DNA of 64,000 bases. It comes from Isoetes taiwanensis. Lineage: Eukaryota > Streptophyta > Lycopodiopsida > Isoetales > Isoetaceae. The notes below the pieces were generated by a model. It did not search any database. It was given only the letters and a program-made list of their open reading frames with translations, and was not told the origin of the DNA. A program made the translations under genes and the position numbers. The stretch lies in NCBI GenBank assembly GCA_021234155.1, contig JAJEKV010000165.1, forward strand, positions 868,001 through 932,000. Direction: 5' to 3'. Shown here piece by piece: positions 43,681 to 54,758 of the stretch. How positions within the stretch are numbered: the first letter of the stretch is position 1; each line of letters opens with the position of its first letter.

Positions 43681-44463
43681 TCAGCAGAGCAGCTCCTTGT
43701 AGACGATATTTCTAGTACGCCTCGATGTGTTCTCTAGCGAGAGGAGGATGAGCGCGTCCTCTCTCTTTCGCATGCGAGTAAGAGCTGTGTATAACTGGCC
43801 ATGTGCAAATACATCGGTACGCAGGTCAATGACGACGCGATCCAATGTCAGCCCCTGGCAACTATTGAAGGTGGTCGAATAGGATAAGCGGAGGGGCAAT
43901 TGTCGTCTGTGAATGGTCCAGGGCCGGTTCTCTGGTTGATAGAAGAAGTCAGTCCTGGAGATCGGGTACGTACATGCATCGTCCTGAGATGCCTCATCTA
44001 ATACTTTCACCATGACAAATTTTGCATGCATTGACACGATCATGACTCTCGCATTTTTCACCAAACCCTTTTCCATATCCAGCCTTTTCATAATGTGGCA
44101 TATGGCCCCTACCTTAAGCTTTAGCTCGTGGTTGGGTATTCCGGAATGTGTGAAGCTATTAAGAAAATCTGAGGATGCATAAGGGTGGTCATGTATGACT
44201 TCATCCTGCTCAGTGATGTGGTCATGACTATAATACGATTTGTCATGACTAGGAACTCTACCAAGAATGCGATCATTGAAACTATCAACACTTTTATTAA
44301 TTGTCGACAAAATATTTCGTTTCTTGCATGAAGTAGAATCTTGAAGTAGTTTGAAAGGATACAAAAATTCAACGCTATCTTCTACGCTAGTAGTTGTATT
44401 AAAGATATCTAGTGAGACTGTAGATTCCTCCCAATTTTCTCCTATACGATCGACAAAACGCAT
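43681..44463 (-). pseudogene. Helitron Pif1 helicase, C-terminal part
   Basis: 260 codons with KLKVGAICHIMKRLDMEKGLVKNA (OB-like block) and the late helicase motifs STTFNSCQGLTLDRVVIDL and HGQLYTALTRM (motif V/VI region). It follows the helicase core at 44483 after a frame change, so it is one half of a split gene. Walker motifs are upstream. Confidence 0.85.
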
Positions 44464-44482
44464 TAGTTCCGGGTCATCTGCG

Positions 44483-45265
44483 TTACGTATCGGTTCTTCC
44501 AGTCTCAGTACACGAAAAGTTTGCCATAGGGGGGGAGGATTTTATGGATGCATTATACGCTGCATTTCTCCCTCCTCTCTTGACAACAGGCGCGACTTGT
44601 CTAAAATCTCCAGATCCAATGAAATGTTTGCCTCCAAAGGGAAGATTGTTCCTGCACAGTCGTTGCAATAAATGATGGGCGCTTTCTATGACAGCTTTAT
44701 TGGCCATTGGAAATTCATCCCAGATGATGGCCTTAGCTGCAATAAGCAGATCTGCTGCTCCAGAATCATGTTCTATCATCGAATGAAGCCCTGCATTATT
44801 TTCTTCCACGGGGATTTGGAATAACGAGTGGGCCGTTCGTCCTCCTGGGTACTGAAGACCTGCTAATGCTGTCGTACCACATGGAAGCACTATATTTTGG
44901 TTGCCTCGTATAGACAGGCATATGCAATTCAGTAGGAATGTTTTACCTCTGCCTGCCTTTCCATCGATAAATAAAGGTTGGTTTCTTTCTGAGGATTCAA
45001 GCCATTCTTGAACGAAGTTGTATATTTTTTGTTGATCATTTTTCATTATGCTCGTCATTTGCATCACCTCATCTAAGTATCGCCCATGGTCGGGAATTTT
45101 TCGCAACTCATGCATAACATCTCTCCCAAGACGAGGCTGCAGTTGGAGACCAAATGCCAAGATGTTGGTACTGTGTTGTGTTAGAATATTATTGATTAAA
45201 TGAAGGGATTCATTAAAGGCAATTGTCTCATCATTTGGGTACTCGTCTAATAAGTCGACACTCAT
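44483..45265 (-). pseudogene. Helitron Pif1 helicase, ATPase core
   Basis: 260 codons. Walker A DGKAGRGKTFLLN near residue 102; motif Ia CGTTALAGLQYPGGRTAHS; Walker B region AIIWDEFPMANK near 183; motif III SGDFRQVAPV near 213. These are the superfamily 1 Pif1 hallmarks that unwind DNA during rolling-circle transposition. The frame ends shortly after motif III and resumes in 43681-44463. Confidence 0.9.
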
Positions 45266-45283
45266 TGGTACTTTGAACGTATT

Positions 45284-45592
45284 CTATAGCTCAATTGCTG
45301 GACCTTGATCTAGCAATAGCATGGCAAAAAGAAATCGCAGCTGTGTGGGACTCAATGATAGGGAAACAGCTTCTTCCATCACTAAAACAGCCTCGTTATG
45401 TGCTGCAAGCAACCCTTCTGCCTCCGCAGCTTGTTGATATGTTTCATATTGTTGTCCATTGACGATTTTTAGCTCATCCCATGTCCTCGCAGGGCGGTGC
45501 AATAGAATTTGTCTCAAGTAGAATGCCTCTCCCACTTGAGGCAATAGCAATCGTATCCTGCATACGATTGGCTGCCTTATCCTTTTTTTCAC
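45284..45592 (-). pseudogene. Helitron Rep-Pif1 linker
   Basis: 102 codons joining the Rep domain to the helicase (EAFYLRQILLHRPARTWDEL, then LSPTQLRFLFAMLLLDQGPA). These are standard words between Rep and Pif1 in plant Helitrons. It overlaps the Rep frame by one base and is separated from the helicase by a stop, so it is a segment of one broken gene. Confidence 0.8.
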
Positions 45593-47853
45593 TATGTTCC
45601 TCGTGAACCCCTCCCGCTCTGTTCCATATAAGCTGCAGATTCGACTGCCAATGTTGGATTATGTGTAGTTAATGTGTGTTGTTCGTAATATTGAATGTAC
45701 GTGAAGGTATCAAACTCATGATTTGTAGGACGCAAGAAGTATCGATCTAACAACGACCTCGTGTTAAGATGTGGCAGATGTAGAGGCAGACATTTGACAG
45801 CAGGGGACTTATTTGTTATGTCATATGACATCGTTCTCCATGCTGCTTCCGTCGCCGATAGATAACGTGCCTTCAGATAATCTTGTATTTCATTCCTAGG
45901 AGGTCGTCTAGCGGCTCCCTTGAATTGTGTATGCTCTAATGGTTGGCTTGTAGTATTTTCTCTTTGATCATTGTTCCTCGACGAAAATTCCATGGCCGCT
46001 TCATGTTGATTGTTTAACATCGATGGTATGCAAGCCGGGTGCCTTTCTTGAGTTACCCGAAAACTGGCACTGTCGAATCCTTTGTAAATGTAACCATAAA
46101 GGTAGGAGAATACATGAACTGTAGAAGCAATGTCCACCATAATGTGACAATCCAACTGATGCAGAAGGAAGGCATTGTATGGAACCACCCATACATCGTC
46201 TATACTCCTCCTCCTATATTGCACGTAACCCTTAGAATCGAGATGCGTTGTTGGATTGATGTCTTTTGGATATTTGTAACAACATGGATTGCCATTCGGA
46301 GAACACCTTTCTGAGTGCCTATGTATCATGAATTTTTGGACTTGTCCTCGAAGGACTGGATCTGTAGGCAACTCAGCAGAGATGATCTCATCAATGCATT
46401 CGATTGGTATATCGGGTTCAGTACGCAAGACGAGATGGGCATGTGGCAATCCACGTTTTTGAAATTCTACGACAGTTATCACATATGATACGCACTGGAA
46501 GAATTTATGCAGAAGCTCTTTTAACCGTTGCAATCTTCCATGAAAGCATCGAATGACGATCATAGGAATATCAGATGCATTTTGCCCAGGTCTGAGTCTA
46601 ACTCGTATTTCTGGCCAATCTGTATTTGTAGTCATGGTGATGAACAATGTTGGACGACCTTTTGATCTAGATAGAGCTAGTGCATCTGCGACTTGCACTG
46701 CGCACCATCTCTGACAACCCAAGAAAGATGATGGCAAGACTATGTCATTTTGTTCATCATTCTCTCTTTCGGAATAGTCCTCATCATATTGCTGTCTCCT
46801 ATTTCGAAATGCTGATGTCCTAAAATAATTTAATCGAGCATCTTCAACTCTAGAATACATGTCCACTAAATATTCTCCGCATAGACGACCCAGTTGGAGA
46901 AAACGTTCCTCGTGCAACAGTCTAGATCTATACCACTGCAATTGGGTAAGACCGTGTTCACTTCCAAGCCCCCAACCAACAGTGCCATGTGGGAAAAAGA
47001 GAGGATATTGCAACGGTTCATACATAGGATCGAGGATGTTTATGAAGGTTGGTTCCCCTTCATTATGAACCCAAAAACCAGCTATTCGGGGTGAAATATC
47101 TGATGTATTACTTGCAACTGCTCCTTGAATCGTAATGTACGCTGACGGCAAATGCATGCTCCCCATCGTTCGTAGGTTTTGGATAAATGGGTTTATCTGA
47201 TTAAGAACTGAACTAACAATAGCAACCCATTGGAATGGCACTCTTTGTTCTCGAGCTTGTATATATCGTTCAGATTCATCATATATGTACCAATGGATTG
47301 GATGCCCTGATTCTGCAGTAGGCCGCAATCGATGATAAGTTCGTCCAGTAATAGTCACCGACGAAGGGAAATCTAAATCTACGAACCCACCACTCACTCC
47401 AAGCACACTGAAGCAAAATAGCTTGTTTACTTTCCTTGCTAGCTCAGCAAAACCTTGCATGTTGTATAGGTTATTTAACGTTGTGGGCAAAGGGGGTAGT
47501 AGTGGCAATAACCACTTTCCCTTATTGCAACAGAACCCATTTTGCTCGACATTGAGCAATGGGATCTGACAATAAGTGCATCTCTTACTCCATGCACACA
47601 TCACATAAGTGCGACGCATTGCCAAATTCATGTGATGCGCTTGAGCTTGCCAATAAGTCGAAGCATTCATTCTTGAATCAATAATAATATCCTCTTGTTG
47701 ATGCGCATGACTTTGGGAATCCCTTAAAGAGGCTACTCTCGGACCTAGTTCAAACACTCTCGAGGATCTCTTTCTTCTGATCGTAACCAAATCATCAACT
47801 TCATCTAGATATCTAGGTGCAGTGTCTACATTTCTATGGTGTGGCATTTGCAT
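45592..47853 (-). pseudogene. Helitron Rep domain (HUH nuclease)
   Basis: 753 codons. A Cys cluster CTYCQIPLLNVEQNGFCCNKG lies near residues 90-115. The HUH motif FQKRGLPHAHLV lies near 465 and coordinates the metal. HRHSERCSPNGNPCCYKYP and YGYIYKGFD lie near 510-585; the tyrosine pair of the latter cleaves and joins the DNA strand. Length and motif order fit the N-terminal half of plant RepHel proteins. No internal stop. Both ends lie at frame breaks. Confidence 0.9.
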
Positions 47854-48238
47854 CTATTACTCTAGCACAATTATCACTTTCTTGAGATTCCAATGATTCT
47901 GCCACTTGATATGGCTCCGCATCAACTACGCCCATTATAGATATTCGTGCTTGCTCTTGTCGTAAAGAATCCTTGTTTCCGTTTCTCATCTCACTTTCCT
48001 TGTCATGTAGATTGGCATAGCGCTCTCTTTTTCTTTGTCGTGCTCTCTCTCTTTCATCCTCCGTTAAATTTGCATAGCGCTCTCTGTCCTTTTGCCGTCT
48101 TCTCTGTCTTTCAACCTCAGCTAAGTTATTGTGACGCTCTTTCTTTCTTTCTCGAATCCTCTCTCTTTTTTCCTCAGATAAATTTGCATACCATTGCTGG
48201 TATGATTTTCCTCGTTCAGAACTTTTATTATCCCCCAT
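47834..48238 (-). pseudogene. Helitron N-terminal basic repeat region
   Basis: 134 codons with about four 19-residue repeats of YANL(S/T)E(D/E)(E/K)RER-type sequence, rich in Arg, Glu and Lys and probably coiled-coil. The frame overlaps the Rep frame by 20 bases. Short YANL repeats before the Rep domain are common in plant Helitron proteins, so this is most likely the true N-terminus from ATG 48238. Confidence 0.75.
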
Positions 48239-48239
48239 G

Positions 48240-51200
48240 AATTTTAATCTAAGCGTAATGTTTTACTTAAATATAGCACTTTAACAAATGTTGAACCATG
48301 TCTAAAATTAAATGTCGACGCGGAATAAGAACTTACTTGGTTTTATTTTCTTGTCCACGTTTCATCCTCTCGTAGTCCCACATTGTCCTCTATCTTTGTC
48401 TCAATTGATAGACATCATCTTTCTCTGGCGAATTTACTGGGCACACCTCACTAAAGAAACACGATACCTTCCAAATTAAAAATGCACTAATTCAACTATC
48501 ATAGAGATATCGTTCAAAAACAGTAAGCATATTAGTCACAAAATAAGGTAATAATCTATTTTACTTAGTTGCAATGCAAAAGAATGGATTTGCAAATACT
48601 ATTGCCCCTTAGATGGCAACTGTATTAATGGCAGAATAAAGTCGTAGTTTAAATCGCTCATAGTTGACATTGAAGAATTGATTTGATTTATTTTACCTAG
48701 GATATTGTTATGTACTATGGAGTTCCTAAGGACTAAAGTAAAGCATGGCCATTTCTTTAAGACTCATGGCACTCACTTCCTTTCCTGTTGAGACTGTTGG
48801 CTCTAAGACTCATGGCACTCACTTCCTTTCCTGTTGAGACTGTTGGTTGGTGATGTTTATTATCAGTGGTCGATTTGACCTTCTTAAGTGGTGCTCAAAG
48901 GCAATATTATCCAACTAAATCTTCTCTTCATGTCGCCTTGTTTGTCCCTGGCTGTTTTTGAACAATCTCTAGTAATTCATATAGCATTCCCTTTTTTTTT
49001 ATTGATCCAGTCATTTGTACTATCCATTAATATTTTGGTTGGTTGAACTAAGACGAATGAAAAATGGTGCTTCTACCATAGTTCTTGGTTTAGAATATCA
49101 ATATTCATTTATCTTGCAAGTTCAATGTTCATAGGCAATGCACTTCGGGCTTGGGAAACCAACTATTGTGCGGGCATATAAGCCTATCGATAAGACTTCA
49201 AGAGGGCAGGCCTGTACCTAGAACAATAATTTATACCTAAAGGCTTATGGGAGACTAACATCATGAATATAGATAGATGCTAGAATGATCAATCCTTTGA
49301 TGATACACATTTATCACCAGACCAAGAAGACCCAGTGATAAACGTGGCATCTGGGCATGCACATCAATGTGCCTCGCCTTAACATGCTACATAAGCTTAT
49401 GGGTCCAAAGATTGAGGTTGAGGATGAATAGCATCTTTAGTTGTCTACCCATTAGTCAAGCAACCAATAATGGCAGAAATATATTTCAAAGGATTTATTA
49501 TCCTGGCACACACGTCTTTATCATTTTTGTGGTTTGGAAGGATTTTTTCGAGCCTAGTATATATACAATTTTATTTATCTATACTTTTCATAACTCACAT
49601 TAAGTGTGCAATGGTTGAAAAATACTTTTCATAACTCACATTAAGTGTGCAATGGTTGAAAAAAGAAGGGGTAACCTTCATGTCTATCATCATTTCCCAT
49701 TAAAGATGCGAAGGGGCCAATGGCTTAAAAGATGGACATTTTTACACATTTTTTCTATTATAAGGTCTTTAGTAAATATCTTCATTTCGAGGTAGCAATG
49801 GACCCTTTAAACTACAAAATAATAATTGCACTTTTTCATACTAACAATTTCAACGTACGTGGGGGACTTTAAACTAAAAAGAAGGGTACATCGAAAAATA
49901 GAAAGATACACAACAACGAGAAAAGAAGAAATGCGATACCAAAAAAGTAAAAAGGGCAATACCTAAAGAAGAAATGCGAGGACCAAAAAAGTAGAAAGGG
50001 TAAGGGCAATACCTGTGTAGCGCAAACGGCAGCCGCTCAATACCTGGATGCTGGATGAACGTAAGTATCAACCCATGCTCTATTTATTCATTTTAAATTC
50101 TTATCACATTCAAACACGTTGCTTGTCCTTAACCATACACGTTTCTTTATTCTTATCTACTGTTCAAACCTTAACCATACACGTTTCTTATTCTTAACCA
50201 TACACGTTTCTTATTCTGGATAATGATGTTTATGGTGATACAGCTTGTTTGCCCATATATCCAACTGCCGCAATGATTGCTGGCAAATTTTTAAGATTTG
50301 TGATCATGTCTTTCAAAATCTAAAATCTAATGATAAATGCAGGTAGTTGGACTGAATGTATTTTTAATTTGTGGCCAGAAAAATACGTATTTCATTATTT
50401 TAAGAATTGTCGCATCCAAAATCTACCCAAAATCGACCCAGCTAGTCCGATCAGAATCGTGGGAGAGATTACGCATCTGAAGAGAGCAAGAGAGCAATTA
50501 TGGAGAATATATTTAGGGATGCCACTTGTTAAATGGCTGGATGACAGATTCAGATAATGTAAAGAATGTAATCCCCCAAAACTTTTAGGAATTTCAGAAA
50601 ACTTATTCTGAGCATCTCAGGTTGTGGCTTCGCCAGACCAAATTGTAGTTGGGGCCTTCAGTGGAGATCCACCATTTCTCAACTTAAATCTGTAAAACAA
50701 CTAGCAGTATCCCTGCCTTCCCCTCAACAGCAGCTTTGCAGTAGTACCTTGATTGCCCAAGTTTTTTCTCTGCAACAGTTAAATCAATTTCCAATAACTA
50801 AGCCCATTTTCTCACAGCAACGGCAGTGATAGAAGGAACAACTGAAAGAAGGATTTTGCCCCAATGCAGTCTTTAGATTCGAGCCAAGCGTATTTGAAGC
50901 AACAGCTTCTTTTGTTCATTCTCTTCATCCATATTTTGAGTTTATTCTCGCTGGAGATGCCCTTCAGATCTTCAGCAGAAGGCTCGTTGATTTCGCAGAT
51001 GGACACAATTCGATGGGTCTGCATTCTATTTTTATGGAGTTAAGTTCAAATGTTGCAGAGCAAAATATTCCAAAAGAAGCGAAACAGAGACACCACCCTG
51101 GTGCTCTGCTATTTATGATGCTGACACTTCAGAGTTTTAGGGGATCTTCCTGCCATCTCCGTGCAAAATAATTTAATCTGTGCAACTCGGCTGCTTCTAT

Positions 51201-52456
51201 TGTGGTGCACAAACACCAAAACGCACTGATTTTTTTCGCAGCTCAACCTCGGCCCATCTTATATCTTGCAGTGTCGGCCATGTTTTTATTCTTCTACAGT
51301 AATGCAAAGGGCTCTGTATTGATTCAACCTTGTAAATCTAGTACGGGGTCCATCAGCAAAGCAAATCCACCAGGAACACCACGAAACCAGACCTTTTTCC
51401 ACAGCATAACTTGGCCTGCTGAAACAGGGTTACAGACTCAATATCCGCCTGCACATGAATCTATTTGAGTGATTTCCTTGAATCCCATCCACATTCGATG
51501 GCTTCTAGCACAACCACTGGGAACGGTTTGGCACATGCAGTTGTGGAAGCGCATCCAAATACTCTTCATTTTTTACTCTAGCAAAAGGCAGAATTGTTTC
51601 ACAGAAGCAACAGAGGTTTATTTCTTCATTCATGCAGGTAATCTGTGAACCATCCTGAAGACAACCTTTATCTCACCATTGAACCAGTTCTACAGCCAGA
51701 AGCGCCATTTTCAAAGCTATCTTAACTTGTGCAAGGGTAGCAGCAAACAGAGCCTCTGTGTTTCCCCTGCGCCATCTTAAGCGGCATCTTAACCTGCATC
51801 GGTGAGTGTATGCTGCGCGAATGCATCGATGCGAGAATGTTTCTCTGAAGAAACATTTTTCTCTGAAGCCCTATCGAAGAACACATGGCGGTGGATGCAA
51901 AAGAAACATTAAACTCAGTTTATTGACGACGGGGAGAAAATATTTTTTTTTTTTAGGCGGACGGAAAAAAAAGAGAATGCTTTATATATGTTTAGATAAT
52001 GATTGAGACAAGCACAATTTGCTCAAATTATTTTGTTAACGCCACAAACTTAAATCCATATCATTGCCATGACGGCGACAATATATTCACGTCTCTATTT
52101 AATACAAAATCAATGTTTAAAATTGAAAGCATTAATAGAGCAACATCTCAAACAAACGATTTGATCCCAAATGATGTTAACTTGAATGTGCATATTTAAG
52201 TCAAAAAGCTTTGTTTGTCATTTCTCTTTTAATCACTTTAAATGGTTGAGGTTGAGACATTGAGTTGAATAAAATATTATATGTGCTCAAAGCAGGACTC
52301 TGGCCCTTTCCAGACCTAGAATAATATTTTAGGGATCAAGGTGAAATTCTTGTTGAAAATAAGGATCAAGTATTGTATTATTTTGAAGTAATAATTTTGA
52401 TTGATTGTGAAAACATGACTTTGAAGTATGATTTAAGCCACTTCACTCTCGGGTCA
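48240..52456. other. Spacer with short tandem duplications
   Basis: No supported gene. Tandem pairs: AAGACTCATGGCACTCACTT-type unit of about 46 bp at 48758-48848; ACTTTTCATAACTCACATTA-type unit of 43 bp at 49584-49663; and TAACCATACACGTTTCTTAT three times at 50132-50212. The frame at 50330-50557 (LKRAREQLWRIYLGM) is mildly protein-like but unidentified. Confidence 0.45.
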
Positions 52457-52495
52457 CGGAGGGCAACCCTCCATGCGCAGCACCTTGTTTTTTTT
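52457..52495 (+). repeat. Dispersed hairpin/T-tract repeat, copy 2
   Basis: A perfect GGAGGG-CAA-CCCTCC stem, then ATGCGCAGCACCTTG and T-run, as at 554-590. Confidence 0.55.
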
Positions 52496-52594
52496 CAGTC
52501 GGCAAGGGAAAAATACGAAAAATACGTTTTTTACCTAAAAATACATATTTTTGCACTTTATACATCCAGAAAAATAATTCTGCACGTATAGAAC

Positions 52595-53273
52595 CTATCC
52601 CTGGTACAAATGACTCCTGTGCCAGTTTGCCCTTCTTTGGATCAGTTGTCGGCTTCGGCCACTTGGGGTATGGGGTGCTGCTGCGGACTCTTCCTCCTCA
52701 TTATCTACGTTTGAAGGTCCCGAGCCTTCTGCTGGGCGGGGGACCCTTGACTCATCCTCGTCCGTCTCGATGTCTGATGAAAGGCGACGGCGGTCTGTCG
52801 GGCTCCCGCTCCCTTATGCTCACCCCTTTGGTTGGTGTTGACTTTGTTTTCCGTCGGGGTTTCTTGGATGCTTCCAGGTCCTTTCCTTTGTCCTCCTTCA
52901 ATTTTTGTCGCTCCTCCCTCAATCTTTTTCGCACCAGCTTTTCTGCAATTCTCTTCCTCTTTGCCGCTCTTTTTCTCTTTCCCATTTTCTTTAACTTGCG
53001 TGCCAGCTCTTCTGGCAGTGGTTGGTCCTCCTCGTCCTCGTCCCCTCCTCCATTGCCCTGATTTTCGGGGTTTTCCTGCTCATCAGGGTTTTGGGAATGT
53101 TCTTGCTCATCTTGCTGCTGCTGATCCTCCTCCTCAACATCAGGATATATGTCAGGGTTCTCTTCTTGCCTGGCTCGCTTTTAAGCCTCTGGCCTTCTGT
53201 TGGGCTGCAAGAACCTGGGCGCTGATGTAATCGTCTGGCACAACCATTCAGCAGTTTGTTTGGTGCGGGCCAT
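52595..53273 (-). pseudogene. gag-like gene of element B with a histone H3-like N-terminus
   Basis: From ATG 53273 the protein starts MARTKQTAEWLCQTITSA. Its first eight residues equal those of histone H3. The frame meets TAA at 53181-53183 after 30 residues. One base away the text continues as a Glu/Gln/Asp-rich tract (PDVEEEDQQQQDEQEHS), then a very basic tract (MGKRKRAAKRKRIAEKLVRKR), then after another shift a Ser/Asp/Pro-rich end to TAG 52595. It lies downstream of the primer site and leader of a minus-strand LTR element, where gag is expected. No zinc knuckle is seen. At least two frameshifts. Confidence 0.6.
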
Positions 53274-53494
53274 GTTTTGAAATATGCTAATCGCCTTCCG
53301 AGTGCCTAGAAATCGCCGTTTTGGATGGAGAGCAGCTAGCTGGAGAAGGAAGGTGAAAATGAAGAACCCTAAAGGTCTATTTATAGGTCTGGGGATTTTA
53401 GGGGTTGGACCTGCAAATTCATGTTATACCATTTGGTAAAGCATTAGTGTTTGTTGGATTAATACATTGAGTTCCTTCAGGCAAAAAGTACCTA

Positions 53495-53567
53495 CCACTC
53501 ACACAGTGCGCAAGAAGCATTCTCAAAAGTTTTGGAAATGCCCATGGCGCACTCTGTGAGGGGTCAC
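53495..53567 (-). repeat. Leader stem-loop of element B, copy 1
   Basis: Outer stem CTCACAGAGTGCGC pairs with GCGCACTGTGTGAG. Inside, GCATT(T)CCAAAA pairs with TTTTGAGAATGC. About 73 bases. Copy 2 is at 53708-53780. Confidence 0.8.
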
Positions 53568-53707
53568 ACCTTTTTTACTCAAACTTTCGTTTTATAAGCA
53601 GTTTTTTAGTGTTAGGACATACATTCCTAGCTCAAATTCAAGGTTTAAACTACTCTGCGCTATCAGATTGCTCTAATTATGCATCTAGCTAGATCAACAT
53701 GGGTCAA

Positions 53708-53780
53708 CCACTCACACAGTGCGCGAGAAGCATTCTCAAAACTTTTGGAAATGCCTAGGGCGCACTCTGTGAGGTGTCAC
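53708..53780 (-). repeat. Leader stem-loop of element B, copy 2
   Basis: Differs from copy 1 at several places, including CCTAGG versus CATGGG, while the outer and inner stems still pair. Confidence 0.8.
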
Positions 53781-53982
53781 TTCCTAATGGCCATAATTTT
53801 TCAGGGTTTTCCTATAATTCTTCCTAACTTAGCATTACTCTACTTTGCTGCTCTAAGGATTGGAATTTTTTTTTTTTCAAATTTTCTAGGTTCATGCTTG
53901 GGTTGCTATTCCCAAGACTGGAAGTCTACTGTTAGTTCTAACAGGGAATGGTCAGTGCCCGACCTTGGTCTACCAAGATCAT

Positions 53983-53994
53983 GCTCTGATACCA
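53983..53994 (-). other. tRNA-iMet primer binding site of element B
   Basis: TGGTATCAGAGC on the minus strand, the usual plant initiator-methionine tRNA complement, 3 bases from the LTR edge at 53998. Confidence 0.9.
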
Positions 53995-53997
53995 CTA

Positions 53998-54758
53998 TGA
54001 CATCCCCTACTTCTCCTACGATGCTCCCATCGTATCAGAAGGCGGAGTTCACCCCCCTGGCAGCCAAACTAACAGGGGCCATTCACCTGACACCAATCCT
54101 TAACAATGGATCGATGAGGAAGAATGGATGGGTCATTTGCCCCGTCTTCCCTCGGGACCATCCTAGCTGCAGAAGCATGATTAAACATAAGCACATGACA
54201 TCAATATAGCAACAGAGTCACCTCGAAGGGTGACTACACCATAACATACATGTAATAATACATCAATAACATCATCATCACATGGGGGATCCTACCCGAT
54301 GGTTCGGACTCCAGTGTATGGACTGACGGCTTGGGCCTCCAGAAGTCATTGTAGACGGAATTCATAAGAATGGATTGGGCTGGCATAGAAACATGGGTAT
54401 TGGGTAGTCCACCCCATCCGCCCCTCCCGTGCACACTTTGCAGAGTAGATTGAAGAGTCTTGAGACTGAACCATAGCCTGCCGGGTGCGTAGCCAAAGGG
54501 CTACTGCTGGGTTGCATCTCCCCAGTCCCCGGCGAGGCGAGGAGAGTCTCCTCCCCTTGAGGCATGCATGCCCATCCGCAGGCGACTAGAGGGCCCTTTG
54601 CCCAGATTGACTTGAACCTCATTGAAGGTGGCGATCACCCAAGAGGTATCGAGCTCATGCCTTGCCCACCGCGTGGTGGCAAACCATTAAGCCTAGCCGG
54701 CTTAGATTCCGGGTAGGCTTTACACACGGAGGGATCGGTGATCCGGTGATGGGACAAG
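53998..54758 (-). repeat. Truncated LTR of element B
   Basis: Starts (plus strand) TGACATCCCC and is, over its whole length, an inverted and diverged match (about 70-75% by eye) of the 3' half of element A's LTR. Shared words include CACCCTTCGAGGTG, GATGTCATGTGCT, ATCTCCCCAG-type and ACCTCTTGGGTGAT. It stops exactly where element A begins, so A interrupted it. The missing part should lie beyond the right edge of the window. Confidence 0.75.

Larger units (their letters stand above)
43681..48238 (-). mobile_element. Degenerate autonomous Helitron (Rep-Pif1)
   Basis: Five consecutive minus-strand frames with the N-terminal repeats, zinc cluster, HUH Rep nuclease and Pif1-type helicase in the standard RepHel order. 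Helitrons move by rolling-circle replication. Three frame breaks (47834-47853 overlap, 45592 overlap, 45266-45283 and 44464-44482) make it non-functional as it stands, though the domains are well preserved. The 5' TC end and 3' hairpin-CTRR end were not located. Confidence 0.9.

Noticed and set aside
46859-47094. Plus-strand frames within the Helitron
   Set aside because: Antisense to the Rep domain.
52627-53230. Plus-strand frames of 144 and 132 codons (Leu/Pro/Phe-rich)
   Set aside because: They are antisense shadows of the minus-strand gag-like frame of element B, which has the coherent charged composition.
53250-53273. Captured histone H3 gene
   Set aside because: Only the first eight residues match. 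The sequence after MARTKQTA shows no H3 fold (no KSTGGKAP, no histone core).
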